In this document: positions 1 to 6,761 of the stretch, one piece after another | How positions within the stretch are numbered: the stretch's first letter is position 1 | Layout: every line of letters begins with the position of its first letter | Source of the DNA: Deltaproteobacteria bacterium | GTDB taxonomy: Bacteria; Desulfobacterota; DSM-4660; Desulfatiglandales; HGW-15 | Direction: 5' to 3' | Assembly (NCBI GenBank): GCA_020060215.1 | Contig: JAGVAP010000146.1 | Location: forward strand, 1-35,614 | DNA length: 35,614 bases | Position numbers and translations under genes: made by a program | The notes under the pieces: generated by a model | What the model saw: the letters and a program-made list of their open reading frames with translations, nothing else | The model's database searches: none | What the model was told of the DNA's origin: nothing

Positions 1-84
1 ACACCGGGCGCATCCAGTCGGGCTAATCTTGGCATGAGATACTTCTATCAATACCTCCCGCGCTCCGTCAATCTATTTACTTAT

Positions 85-1041
85 TTATGGGCGTCCCCCG
101 TTCTCACTCTGGAAGTCCACTTCTACAACGAACTGCCTATCGATCTCCCTGAATCTCGGAAGAGGATATCCCCTTTCTAACAACCTGCCTTGCAAAGCTC
201 GCAGTCCCATTCCCAGAAGCTCCATATAGCCCAACTTGTAAAGTTCGTAAGCCAGGCGAGGATTTCGAGCTATGGCGACGTGTTGATTCTTGAGGGTGCT
301 TAATGTGAGTGGCCGAGGCAGGAATCCTGGACTGCTCACGATAAGCAGGGCAGTACCGATGCGCACCGAAACCTTCCTCGCCAGTGTATAGTCCTGATGT
401 GCAAACGCATTCACTATCAGTTCTCGTGCGACTTCGGTGCCCAGTTCCCTGGCTGCAAGCCTTCCCTCAATTGCTTGCATCATAAAATCAAGGGAAGCAG
501 GCAAGAGGCTCCTAATCCTGCCAGATATCGAATGACTGAGCTCGTCCCCTGTTCCCTTCCCCATCAAAGTGAACTCGGCCGTTGAACGTAAGTCAAGAGA
601 TGCTTCTGATACTATTGACTGCGGGGCGTTTTTGCGGATCGTACGGAAGACCTCACGAGCAGCACCTTCGGGATCGCCGGAAGTGATTGCAACCCGGTCG
701 GCAAGAATAGGAGAGAATCTGGTTACTTGTGCCCTGGTGACATCCAGCCAGATAGGGATTATAATCCTCTTCTTCTTTGTCTCCCGAGAGAAAACCCCTG
801 CAAGTTCGTCGTCAGGCCATTTTTTCCTGAAAAACTGTTTGCTAAGGACAACCACCACGCGGTCCGAGCAAGCTAGACCTTCGTCAATCGATCTTCGAAG
901 GCTATCACCAGGAATGATTTGCAGTTCGTCGTACCAAACACTGAGCCCGAGACTAAGAAGGCAACGAGCAAAGGATCTGACGAACCTGTCCTTATCTTCG
1001 GATGCGTGGCTAATAAACACGTCGTACTTTGGTCGTTTCAC
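85..1041 (-). CDS. TIR domain-HATPase_c_4 fusion protein (integron cassette gene)
   Basis: The 318-residue product starts with a TIR domain (about residues 5-140): YDVFISHASEDKD box, VWYDE, GDSL, and a WPDDE segment fitting the WxxxE pattern that carries the catalytic glutamate of NAD-consuming bacterial TIR domains. Residues about 200-318 resemble the C-terminal ATPase-like part of AlbA/RecG-like proteins (HATPase_c_4): ELIVNAFAHQDY resembles the N-box, then SPGFLP and NPRLAYELYKLGYMELLGMGL. The usual AlbA domain is absent and TIR takes its place. The start is GTG, because the TIR fold begins right after it; GAAGGA lies just upstream. The gene begins 24 bases after an attC site, as in an integron cassette, and its own attC is not in the window. 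Inferred role: NAD-degrading or nucleotide-signalling defence effector with the ATPase-like domain as sensor. Domain calls are firm; the function is not. Confidence 0.85.
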   Translation of the reverse strand: MKRPKYDVFISHASEDKDRFVRSFARCLLSLGLSVWYDELQIIPGDSLRRSIDEGLACSDRVVVVLSKQFFRKKWPDDELAGVFSRETKKKRIIIPIWLDVTRAQVTRFSPILADRVAITSGDPEGAAREVFRTIRKNAPQSIVSEASLDLRSTAEFTLMGKGTGDELSHSISGRIRSLLPASLDFMMQAIEGRLAARELGTEVARELIVNAFAHQDYTLARKVSVRIGTALLIVSSPGFLPRPLTLSTLKNQHVAIARNPRLAYELYKLGYMELLGMGLRALQGRLLERGYPLPRFREIDRQFVVEVDFQSENGGRP

Positions 1042-1064
1042 TGGTCCTTCTCGGGTCTTTTTTG

Positions 1065-1121
1065 AGTTAACGAAAAAATCAGCGGCGGCTGTAAGACGTC
1101 CGCTGGATTGTCTGGTTGAGC
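1065..1121 (-). other. attC recombination site of cassette 3
   Basis: This 57-base site lies between the membrane-protein gene and the TIR gene. Read on the minus strand, R'' is GCTCAAC (1121-1115), R' is GTTAACT (1071-1065), and the inner arms AATCCAGCGG and CCGCTGATT pair with one unpaired base. That extrahelical base is typical of attC and sets which strand recombines. R' departs from GTTRRRY at one position. R'' is complementary at 6 of 7 positions to GTTGGGC at the 5' edge of its own cassette (1757-1751). Confidence 0.8.
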
Positions 1122-1171
1122 AAGGCTTTTCTGCTCTTCATCATATCTCATGCCTCTCGTGACCCCGCTAC

Positions 1172-1678
1172 TCACTCTCGAATCTCGTTGGGGCGGGATA
1201 GCAGGAGCAGAAAGAAGCAGAGAGAATAAAAGACGGCAAAGGATGTGTGCATCGGGATATTCCAGGAAACGAAGAACTGCCTTACCGTCTCACCAGCCAC
1301 GCCCGTAGCCACTGCCTCTTCTGCATTCGAAAAACCAGAAGAAAAGAACACAGAACCCACCCAGAATGAGGATAGTCCGGCTATGAGGGCGATAATCCTG
1401 GTCTTCTTAACTATGAAACAGAGTATGGTCCAGATGAAGCCGATAATCAGAGAGACCCAAAGAAACAGATTATAGTGGATATTGGCGTGTGTCGCTTCTC
1501 TGAAAACTGAAAAAGTATCAGTGAAAACTTGGTAGTTCCCAGATTGGATCAACCATGTAAAGTAACGTCCCAGCATGACACTATGAGATATCAAGAAACC
1601 GGCTAGAATTCCCGTCAAAATGGTGATGGCAAACCAAAGAACCAGATGGATCCGTCGAAAGATTTCTCTATCAGGCAT
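1172..1678 (-). CDS. Small integral membrane protein, function unknown (cassette 3 gene)
   Basis: The 168-residue protein is dominated by four hydrophobic segments (roughly residues 10-33, 70-90, 93-113 and 138-162) joined by short loops, with a basic N-terminus and a short polar C-terminus. I do not recognise a family. The layout loosely recalls small four-helix membrane proteins, but no catalytic motif is visible. The ATG lies 73 bases inside the cassette boundary at 1757/1756, and the stop is 50 bases before the R'' box of the next attC, so the gene fills a cassette of about 686 bp (1756-1071). It lacks a strong Shine-Dalgarno sequence. It is more A+T-rich than the chromosomal genes to its right, consistent with acquisition. 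Membrane location is well supported; function is open. Confidence 0.7.
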   Translation of the reverse strand: MPDREIFRRIHLVLWFAITILTGILAGFLISHSVMLGRYFTWLIQSGNYQVFTDTFSVFREATHANIHYNLFLWVSLIIGFIWTILCFIVKKTRIIALIAGLSSFWVGSVFFSSGFSNAEEAVATGVAGETVRQFFVSWNIPMHTSFAVFYSLCFFLLLLSRPNEIRE

Positions 1679-1750
1679 AACCTGTCGTGTCCTCTCTCAT
1701 GAACTCTCGCGCTTTCACATCTTGTCTATTAGGTTTTGATGGCCGATTGT

Positions 1751-1837
1751 GGCCCAACGGTAGCAATAAGGCGCGGGCGCAACAGGGCCAGCCAAAACCG
1801 AAGCGCTTTACCCCGTCGCCTTTATTGCAGTGTTGGC
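1751..1837 (-). other. attC recombination site of cassette 2
   Basis: This 87-base site has R'' GGCCAAC (1837-1831) and R' GTTGGGC (1757-1751), a full GTTRRRY match, read on the minus strand. Inner arms GCAATAAAGGCG (1827-1816) and CGCCTTATTGC (1772-1762) pair over 11 positions with one extra base. R'' is the exact complement of GTTGGCC at the 5' edge of the same cassette (2331-2325), the signature of a cassette that was once circular. A 70-codon plus-strand reading frame across it (1687-1899) is not a gene. Confidence 0.85.
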
Positions 1838-1869
1838 CACGATTGTCTGCTCTGGTTCAATTGGTTGCT

Positions 1870-2309
1870 CTAATAGAGGTAACCTGCCATATCGCTTAAA
1901 AACTCCCTCTGTATCTGAGAGAGAGTTCCAAAAGAGAGCATAGACAAATATCGCTTCAGTGGATTTCTACTCTTCTTTACTACTTTCCTCAAGTTTACGT
2001 CACCCTTGAACTCCTTGTCGTCTCGGCTGTAGCAGAAGAGTCACCTTTTGCCTCATCAAGACTCAAGCTTGTGGGCCAATTCATGTGCTCAGGCAGGTGA
2101 TTGCTCTCGATTAGGAGACGTGCCTTGGCCCCAAAAAAATATGTCCCATGATCGTTAAGGATGACGCGAGGCTGCTTAAAGCCTTTCTCGATCATTAGAT
2201 TCATTACATGCTCGACAAGCAAATGGCCTTTCAAAACGGTACCAAGTTCATAGTCGTGATGTCTGAAACGACTTACGTACTCAAAGGTGATGTCCTGGCT
2301 TATGTCCAT
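1870..2309 (-). pseudogene. Frameshifted cassette gene, unknown product (cassette 2)
   Basis: From ATG 2309 (weak AGGAA upstream) the frame runs 104 residues to a stop at 1995, but its last part is low-complexity Ser/Thr/Ala. In another frame a protein-like stretch beginning about 2040 (CYSRDDKEFKGDV, then a basic helix-like segment and LSQIQREFLSDMAGYLY) runs to a TAG at 1872-1870. A single-base shift near 2035-2045 therefore probably split one gene of about 145 residues. The restored end lies 33 bases before attC R'', normal cassette spacing. The N-terminal part (GTVLKGHLLVEHVMNLMIE, then FFGAKARLLIES) weakly recalls HEPN-like or toxin-associated helical proteins; I cannot name a family. 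It is either a true pseudogene or an assembly error. Confidence 0.6.
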
Positions 2310-2324
2310 TCATTGTTCCTATTA

Positions 2325-2380
2325 GGCCAACGCCAAGTTCACCGCGTGGCGAAGCCATCCGGTAAAGCGACAGGTTAAGT
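2325..2380 (-). other. attC recombination site of cassette 1
   Basis: This 56-base site has R'' ACTTAAC (2380-2374), a full RYYYAAC match, and R' GTTGGCC (2331-2325), one mismatch, on the minus strand. Inner arms TTTACCG and CGGTGAA pair with one G-T wobble around a TGGC-TTC-GCCA loop. The stop codon of the upstream gene (2377-2375) lies inside R'', as is common in cassettes. R'' is the exact complement of GTTAAGT at the 5' edge of its own cassette (2952-2946). Confidence 0.8.
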
Positions 2381-2929
2381 CTCATTAAGGTGGACAGCAC
2401 TCTTGAGCATGGCCAATGCATCGGCTACGATATCTGTCTGATTATCATTTGTGAGTACCGTGAAGGTGACCATCAGCTCGCCGACAAGGATGATGCCTTG
2501 GGTAAGGAATTTGTATTCACCTGCTTTGGGAGCACGATCTGTTGCAGAAAAGAAGAACCCCATCCCAGACGACCCCTTCACCTCGACAACGCTAATCGTC
2601 TTTTCAACCGATTGCGTTTTTGCTCCTTCCGCAGATTGACTGACAATCTGTCGAACATTTTGCACCGAAGGAAGAGCATTGCCATTCATGGCCCAGAGCG
2701 GTGTCAGAAGGACCTCAAAGGCTGCGCCCTCTTTTTGGCGAAACTTAATCGTAGGAGGCAATCGACGGGGCGGTTGTTGCATTTGGTCAGCCCAACCTAC
2801 TGGCACCTGAAGCTGAAAGGTTCCGTGGTCAGGCAACGGGTAAGAACGGACGCTGGTCTGCTCTGCAAATGTCAAACTCGTAACGAGACACAAGAACAAC
2901 AAAGTAATAATGAAAAGGCGCCTCTTCAT
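2375..2929 (-). CDS. Exported protein of unknown function (cassette 1 gene)
   Basis: The 184-residue protein begins with a clear Sec signal peptide: MKRR, a hydrophobic run (LFIITLLFLCLVTSL) and a likely cleavage after TFA. The mature part is beta-rich and soluble-looking, with repeated VEV/FTV stretches and a C-terminal helix (IVADALAMLKSAV). It has no lipobox, no metal-binding motif and no family I recognise; the amphipathic pattern would fit a small periplasmic or surface beta-sandwich. ATG 2929 has AAAAGGAG upstream and lies 17 bases inside the cassette boundary; the stop overlaps attC R''. The cassette is about 621 bp (2951-2331). Export is well supported, function unknown. Confidence 0.75.
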   Translation of the reverse strand: MKRRLFIITLLFLCLVTSLTFAEQTSVRSYPLPDHGTFQLQVPVGWADQMQQPPRRLPPTIKFRQKEGAAFEVLLTPLWAMNGNALPSVQNVRQIVSQSAEGAKTQSVEKTISVVEVKGSSGMGFFFSATDRAPKAGEYKFLTQGIILVGELMVTFTVLTNDNQTDIVADALAMLKSAVHLNET

Positions 2930-2945
2930 GACTTTTCTCCTTTTG

Positions 2946-3015
2946 ACTTAACGGCCAGCATCAGCGGGAGGCAAGCGCTGTTTCTTGCCGAATCCGCTGT
3001 ATGCCCTTGTTGGGC
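2946..3015 (-). other. attC recombination site of truncated cassette 0
   Basis: This 70-base site has R'' GCCCAAC (3015-3009) and R' GTTAAGT (2952-2946) on the minus strand; both fit consensus fully. Inner arms CAGCGG/CCGCTG and GGCAAG/CTTGCC pair in sequence. The order R''-AAGG-CAGCGG ... CCGCTGA-GGCC-R' is the common chromosomal-integron layout. Its cassette has lost its 5' end, so the self-complementarity test cannot be applied. Confidence 0.8.
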
Positions 3016-3194
3016 TCCGTTTTGGCTTTTGCAAGGAATTTGTAAGCTTCTTGGAGAATTCCAATGTCACTTCCTGCAAGATATCGCTCAGCGCGTACGC
3101 CCATTAAGCAGTTTAGCTCGTGGGCAGGTTCAAACGGCATCGTACGACCTGCACGGATATGCACCCCTTCAACTTCGAATGGTTCAACGTCGAT
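2961..3194 (-). pseudogene. 5'-truncated cassette gene with attC read-through tail
   Basis: This open frame has no good start. It begins about 3194, directly where homology to the integrase ends, and runs 77 residues: VEGVHIRAGRTMPFEPAHEL, then CLMGVRAERYLAGSDIG and EAYKFLAKAKTEPNKG. I do not recognise the family. Its last 17 residues (PNKGIQRIRQETALASR) are translated from the attC site. They resemble the PNKALQ-type C-terminal tails that appear in databases when cassette genes read through attC. The fragment is best read as the 3' half of the first cassette, joined by deletion to the integrase gene, which removed attI and both gene ends. The GTG at 3164 could start a 67-residue product, but nothing supports its expression. 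Confidence 0.6.
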
Positions 3195-4147
3195 TCATAA
3201 ATTGCCTTCAACGGGCCGAGATGCTCCTTCATCGGAGCGGCAAACCGCCCCGGCAGCACCGTAACCCTGTCCTTCCCTTTCCCGTCCCGCACCGTGATCT
3301 GATTGCGCTCGAAATCAACGTCCTTCAACCTCAGCCGCACACACTCCATCAGGCGAAGGCCGCCGCCGTACATCAGACCGGCCATTAACGGAGGTAACCC
3401 CTTCCATCTTGGAAAGGAGCGCTTCGACCTCATTTAGAGAAAGACCAAGGCGTTGAGCGCCTGGTTTTGGGTACTTGCCGAAACCTCGCGTTTCAAAGCC
3501 AGGTATTCAAGGCACTGTTTTATGGCTGAAGCAGGTTCGAGGCTGTCCGGATCAGCGTAGCCGTGAAAAGCGATGAACCGCCTCGCCCACTCCAGATAAG
3601 CGGTCTCCGTTCGATAGGGATAATGGCGGGTGCGCACCTCGGTCCTGAACCGTTCAATTAGCGCTGGGTAGCGTCGTTCAACCTCACCGGGAAGCACACG
3701 ATCGCGAAAATCAGTGACCTTCTCGCCCTCGCCCGCAGGAGGCACGTTTGAAGCCTTGGCCGATGAATCCTTCCCGGGGGAATAACCCGGCAGGAAGCTC
3801 TCATAGAGGACCCTCAGCGCATACTCAGCCCGCCGCAACTTCCGGGCGGAGATTCCTTCTCTTCGCGATAGAGAGTCAAGATAAGCCCTTATGTCTTCAG
3901 CGGAGGGCGCTTTCAGCCGCTTCTCCGGCAGGAAGTCGACGAATTCCTTCGCCCATCCCACGTAATACCCTGAACGGTCCGGGGGGACCCTGTTCTCCTC
4001 CAGGCATGTCCTGAAGGCATTCCGGAATCTCTCCCGTTCATCGGCCAAGTTGGATTTCTCTTGGTGGTTGGATACGGACGCGGAAGCATCGGCCCGCGGG
4101 GGCACGTCTTCGGGGGGGTCGAGGATCTTTCCGTTCCTGGAGGCCAT
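3195..4147 (-). pseudogene. Degraded integron-integrase-like tyrosine recombinase
   Basis: From ATG 4147 (AAAGGA seven bases upstream) 237 residues are readable. Residues about 36-120 and 155-237 each look like a core-binding SAM-like domain; the second (HYPYRTETAYLEWARRFIAF ... NQALNALVFL) is the typical IntI N-terminal domain. A stop follows at 3434. Just after it, in another frame, come LSLNEVEALLSKMEGVT, then in a third frame GLMYGGGLRLMECVRLRLKD and DGKGKDRVTVLPGRFAAPMK, the patch I arginine region and the following IntI-like strand. About 25-30 residues are missing between the pieces, there are two frame changes, and everything after KAIYE, including HxxR and the catalytic tyrosine, is gone. 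It cannot be active. It is co-directional with the cassettes, unlike class 1 integrons. Confidence 0.8.
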
Positions 4148-4576
4148 GGAGAATCCTTTCGGGCGGTGTGCCGCGTTCAGATCATCCGGCTCAGAAGGTT
4201 TCCTCATGGGATGATGGGTTTCTCTTCGCTCCACCCATCCTACAGTCCTGGCGTGCTGTGACGGCCATGTTTTAGAGGTAATCAAGAGAAATTTCAATCA
4301 ATTTATTGGCTAAAGACTGCACAGGCAGGCACGGACGACATACTTTATCGCCGCCCGACTGGAGCGGCGACAAACGCCGACGCTTCGCGAGAACCCCCCT
4401 CTCCCAGTCTCTTCCACCAGGGGGCGAGGGGTCCGCATGGCAGGGCGCATAGGGCAAAAGGCATAGTGGGGAAGAACCGGCCGGTCAGAGTTCGGAGGGC
4501 AGAGGGCAGCGAAAGGCCATGGCGCAAACAGAGATCCTGTTGATCCTGTTATCCTGTCGAAACGATTCCTGTCTTT
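4148..4576. other. Intergenic stretch, repeats only
   Basis: I see no credible gene between the integrase remnant and the cyclase gene. The stretch holds one copy of the window's palindromic repeat (4213-4244) and, near the cyclase stop, three tandem copies of an ATCCTGTT-like unit (4534-4558). Reading frames on the minus strand here (4272-4527) are low-complexity and do not look like proteins. The frame open upstream of the integrase start (to 4297) merely translates the palindromic repeat. Confidence 0.6.
4213..4244. repeat. Palindromic repeat family member (copy 1)
   Basis: The sequence GATGGGTTTCTCTTCGCTCC followed by ACCCATCCTAC recurs with small changes at 7789-7819 and 35017-35047, and in degenerate form near 18360-18415. 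Its ends (GATGGGT / ACCCATC) are inverted, so it can fold into a hairpin. It resembles REP-type intergenic elements. Confidence 0.7.
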
Positions 4577-6685
4577 CTATTTGGTCGTGAAGGCGGTCAC
4601 GCCGTCCCACTCGGGGCCCGGCGGGTTCTGGAGGAACTCCCTTGTCCGCTTGAGGTAGAGCGTGGAAGGGCCGTCGCCGGGGAGGAGGTCGAGCCCCTTC
4701 TGGAACTCCTTCTCTGCACCCTCAAAATCGCGGTCCCTGTACTTGCGCAGGCCGGTCTCGAAGACCTCGATCAGGCGGCGGCCGGCCTCATCCAGTCCGT
4801 CCTTCTGATCGATCAGCTCGTAGATGGCCACGGCCTCGCCCTTGCCCTTCACCTTGACCCGGTCGAGCTCCCGGACGGCGAACCGGTCCCCGAGCTGTTG
4901 GACGGTGGCCTGGCCGGCGATGATCGACGTGCCGTAGACCTTGTTCAGCCCCTCGAGCCTGGAGCCCAGGTTCACGGCGTCTCCGATCACCGTGTAGTCC
5001 ATGAAGTAGCGGCTCCCGAGGTTCCCCACCGTCACCACGCCGGTGTTCAGACCGATCCCGACCGCGAGCCTCTCGATCCCCTTTTCCGGCCGATTTTTCT
5101 TGAGATCCCCGAGTCGGCGCGTCATCTCCAGGGCGGTCTCCGCGGCCATGGCCGCATGCTCCCGGACCTCGCCCGGCGCATTGAAGAAGGCCATGACCGC
5201 ATCGCCCATGAGCTTGTCGAGCGTGCCCTGGTGGGCGAACACGATCGGGATCATCGCGTCGAAGTAGCCGTTGAGGAGCTTTCCCGTCTCCTGGGGGCTC
5301 AGCCCCTCGGATATGGTCGTGAATCCCCGAAGGTCCGAGAAGAGCACCGTCACCTCGCGGCTGCGGCCCTCGAAGGAGACCCCGATCTTCCCTTTCAGGA
5401 TATCCGCCACCACCCCTTCCGACACGTATTTGCCGAAGAGGCTGGTGACAACCCTGTTCTTCTTCCGGCTGTAGGCCCGCTGCACGGCGATCCCGCTCAC
5501 GTACTGAAGCCAGAGGACGGCCAGGAAGGGTGCGGTTTCCACCCAGACGAGGTTTCGGGAAAACGCTGCATGGGAGATGCCGAGGATGGCTCCGGATGCG
5601 GCCAGTGCGATCAGCACCCCTCCCAGTGCGCCCGGTCTCGGGAGGTAGAATGCCAAGCCCAGGATCCCCAGGAGAACGGTAAGGCCCGCCACATACCGCT
5701 CCGGGAACTTCCGCACGAACTTCCCGGTGAGCACCGTTTCGACGGCGAGCGCATGGCACGCTACACCCGCAGTCTTCTCGCCCAGGTCTTCCTCGAGCAC
5801 CCGGCCGAACTTCTTCTTGTAGCTCCCGGCCCGGTCCCGATAACCCGAGAAAGGCGTTGCGAAGAAGTCCTTGTCCGTTGCCAGACCGCTGCCGATCAGG
5901 ACGATCTTTCCCTGCAGTGCCGACGGCTCAAAACGGTTGAAGACCGCATCGGCAAAGGAGATGGAGGGGAACGAATCGGACCCGCCGATATAGTGGATGC
6001 GGAGGTCCGGATAGGGGAGGACGAGCCCCTCACCCTCTCTGCCGATCCGGAAGTGATCGGGACCGGAAAAATCCAGCTCGAAGTCGAGGTTCAGAAAGGC
6101 CCTGACCACCTCCAGAAAGAACGCGGGCGATACGGCCAGCCCCTCCTCCTCGGGTCTTACGGAGAAGAACGGGATCTTCCTGAGCACGCCGTCCCTGTCC
6201 GGGAACATGTTGATGAACCCGTCCCCGAGCATCCCTTCCTGGAACTGCTGCAACGCCGCGACCTCCGCCCTCCCCTCCTGGGCCACGAACCTGGAGAGGA
6301 CCACGTTTCCGCCCTCCCCGATCGCCCTTGCGAGGGCCTCATCGTCTTCCGGCCGCTCCCCCGGCGCGAAAAAGATCATGTCGAGGCCGATGACGGACGC
6401 CCCTGCGGCCGTGAGATTCGCCAGGGCCTGTGCGAGCTGCGCCCTCGACCATGAACCCCTCTTCCGGCCGAGCTCGGACGCGCTCTTCTGGTCCATCAGG
6501 ACCAGCGCGATCCTGCCGGCGGATGGGAGCGGTCCCCTCCATTGGACATGGCGGTCGTAGACGAGTAGATCGAATCTCTCGAGGAGACGGAACTGGTAGG
6601 CGGTGACGACCAGGCCGATGAGAACGGCGGATGCCAGGATGGAGAAGATGAGATGACTCAGGAAAAGCCTCTTCTGGGGTTCCAT
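4577..6685 (-). CDS. CHASE2-domain adenylate/guanylate cyclase (class III)
   Basis: The 702-residue inner-membrane protein has an N-terminal anchor (about 11-30), an extracytoplasmic CHASE2 sensor domain (about 35-325), three transmembrane helices (about 332-348, 352-372, 383-401) and a cytoplasmic class III cyclase domain (about 440-620). Cyclase residues are intact: metal-binding D451 (FSDLRGFT) and D495 (GDAVMAFF), transition-state N572 and R576 (GDAVNLGSRLE), and the K491/T565 pair seen in bacterial ATP-using cyclases, so cAMP is the likelier product. A TPR-like C-terminal segment (about 640-690, YRDRDFEGAEKEFQKGLDLL) follows. It is last in the minus-strand run behind the CsgG/FlgT/LPP20-like genes, 76 bases after the LPP20-like gene. 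No terminator is obvious after it. The signal it senses is unknown. Confidence 0.92.
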   Translation of the reverse strand: MEPQKRLFLSHLIFSILASAVLIGLVVTAYQFRLLERFDLLVYDRHVQWRGPLPSAGRIALVLMDQKSASELGRKRGSWSRAQLAQALANLTAAGASVIGLDMIFFAPGERPEDDEALARAIGEGGNVVLSRFVAQEGRAEVAALQQFQEGMLGDGFINMFPDRDGVLRKIPFFSVRPEEEGLAVSPAFFLEVVRAFLNLDFELDFSGPDHFRIGREGEGLVLPYPDLRIHYIGGSDSFPSISFADAVFNRFEPSALQGKIVLIGSGLATDKDFFATPFSGYRDRAGSYKKKFGRVLEEDLGEKTAGVACHALAVETVLTGKFVRKFPERYVAGLTVLLGILGLAFYLPRPGALGGVLIALAASGAILGISHAAFSRNLVWVETAPFLAVLWLQYVSGIAVQRAYSRKKNRVVTSLFGKYVSEGVVADILKGKIGVSFEGRSREVTVLFSDLRGFTTISEGLSPQETGKLLNGYFDAMIPIVFAHQGTLDKLMGDAVMAFFNAPGEVREHAAMAAETALEMTRRLGDLKKNRPEKGIERLAVGIGLNTGVVTVGNLGSRYFMDYTVIGDAVNLGSRLEGLNKVYGTSIIAGQATVQQLGDRFAVRELDRVKVKGKGEAVAIYELIDQKDGLDEAGRRLIEVFETGLRKYRDRDFEGAEKEFQKGLDLLPGDGPSTLYLKRTREFLQNPPGPEWDGVTAFTTK

Positions 6686-6761
6686 GGCAACAGACTGAAA
6701 AGGTCAAAGTCCAAAGCTCAAATGACCAGTCAACGTCAAATTCCTAAGCGCAAAGACCAAG

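Noticed and set aside
1..84. An attC downstream of the TIR gene
   Set aside because: The TIR cassette's 5' edge GTTAACT predicts R'' AGTTAAC on the minus strand. No such box or paired arms occur in the 84 bases available; it may lie to the left of the window.
1687..1899. A 70-codon plus-strand frame
   Set aside because: It spans the attC at 1751-1837 on the opposite strand to the cassette genes and has no protein-like character.
4898..6454. Long open frame opposite the cyclase gene (518 codons, plus strand)
   Set aside because: It is a shadow of a GC-rich gene. The translation is Arg/Asp/His-rich with no domains, while the minus frame encodes intact CHASE2 and cyclase motifs. The same applies to the long frames opposite the PLP decarboxylase, the Mo enzyme and the flavoproteins.
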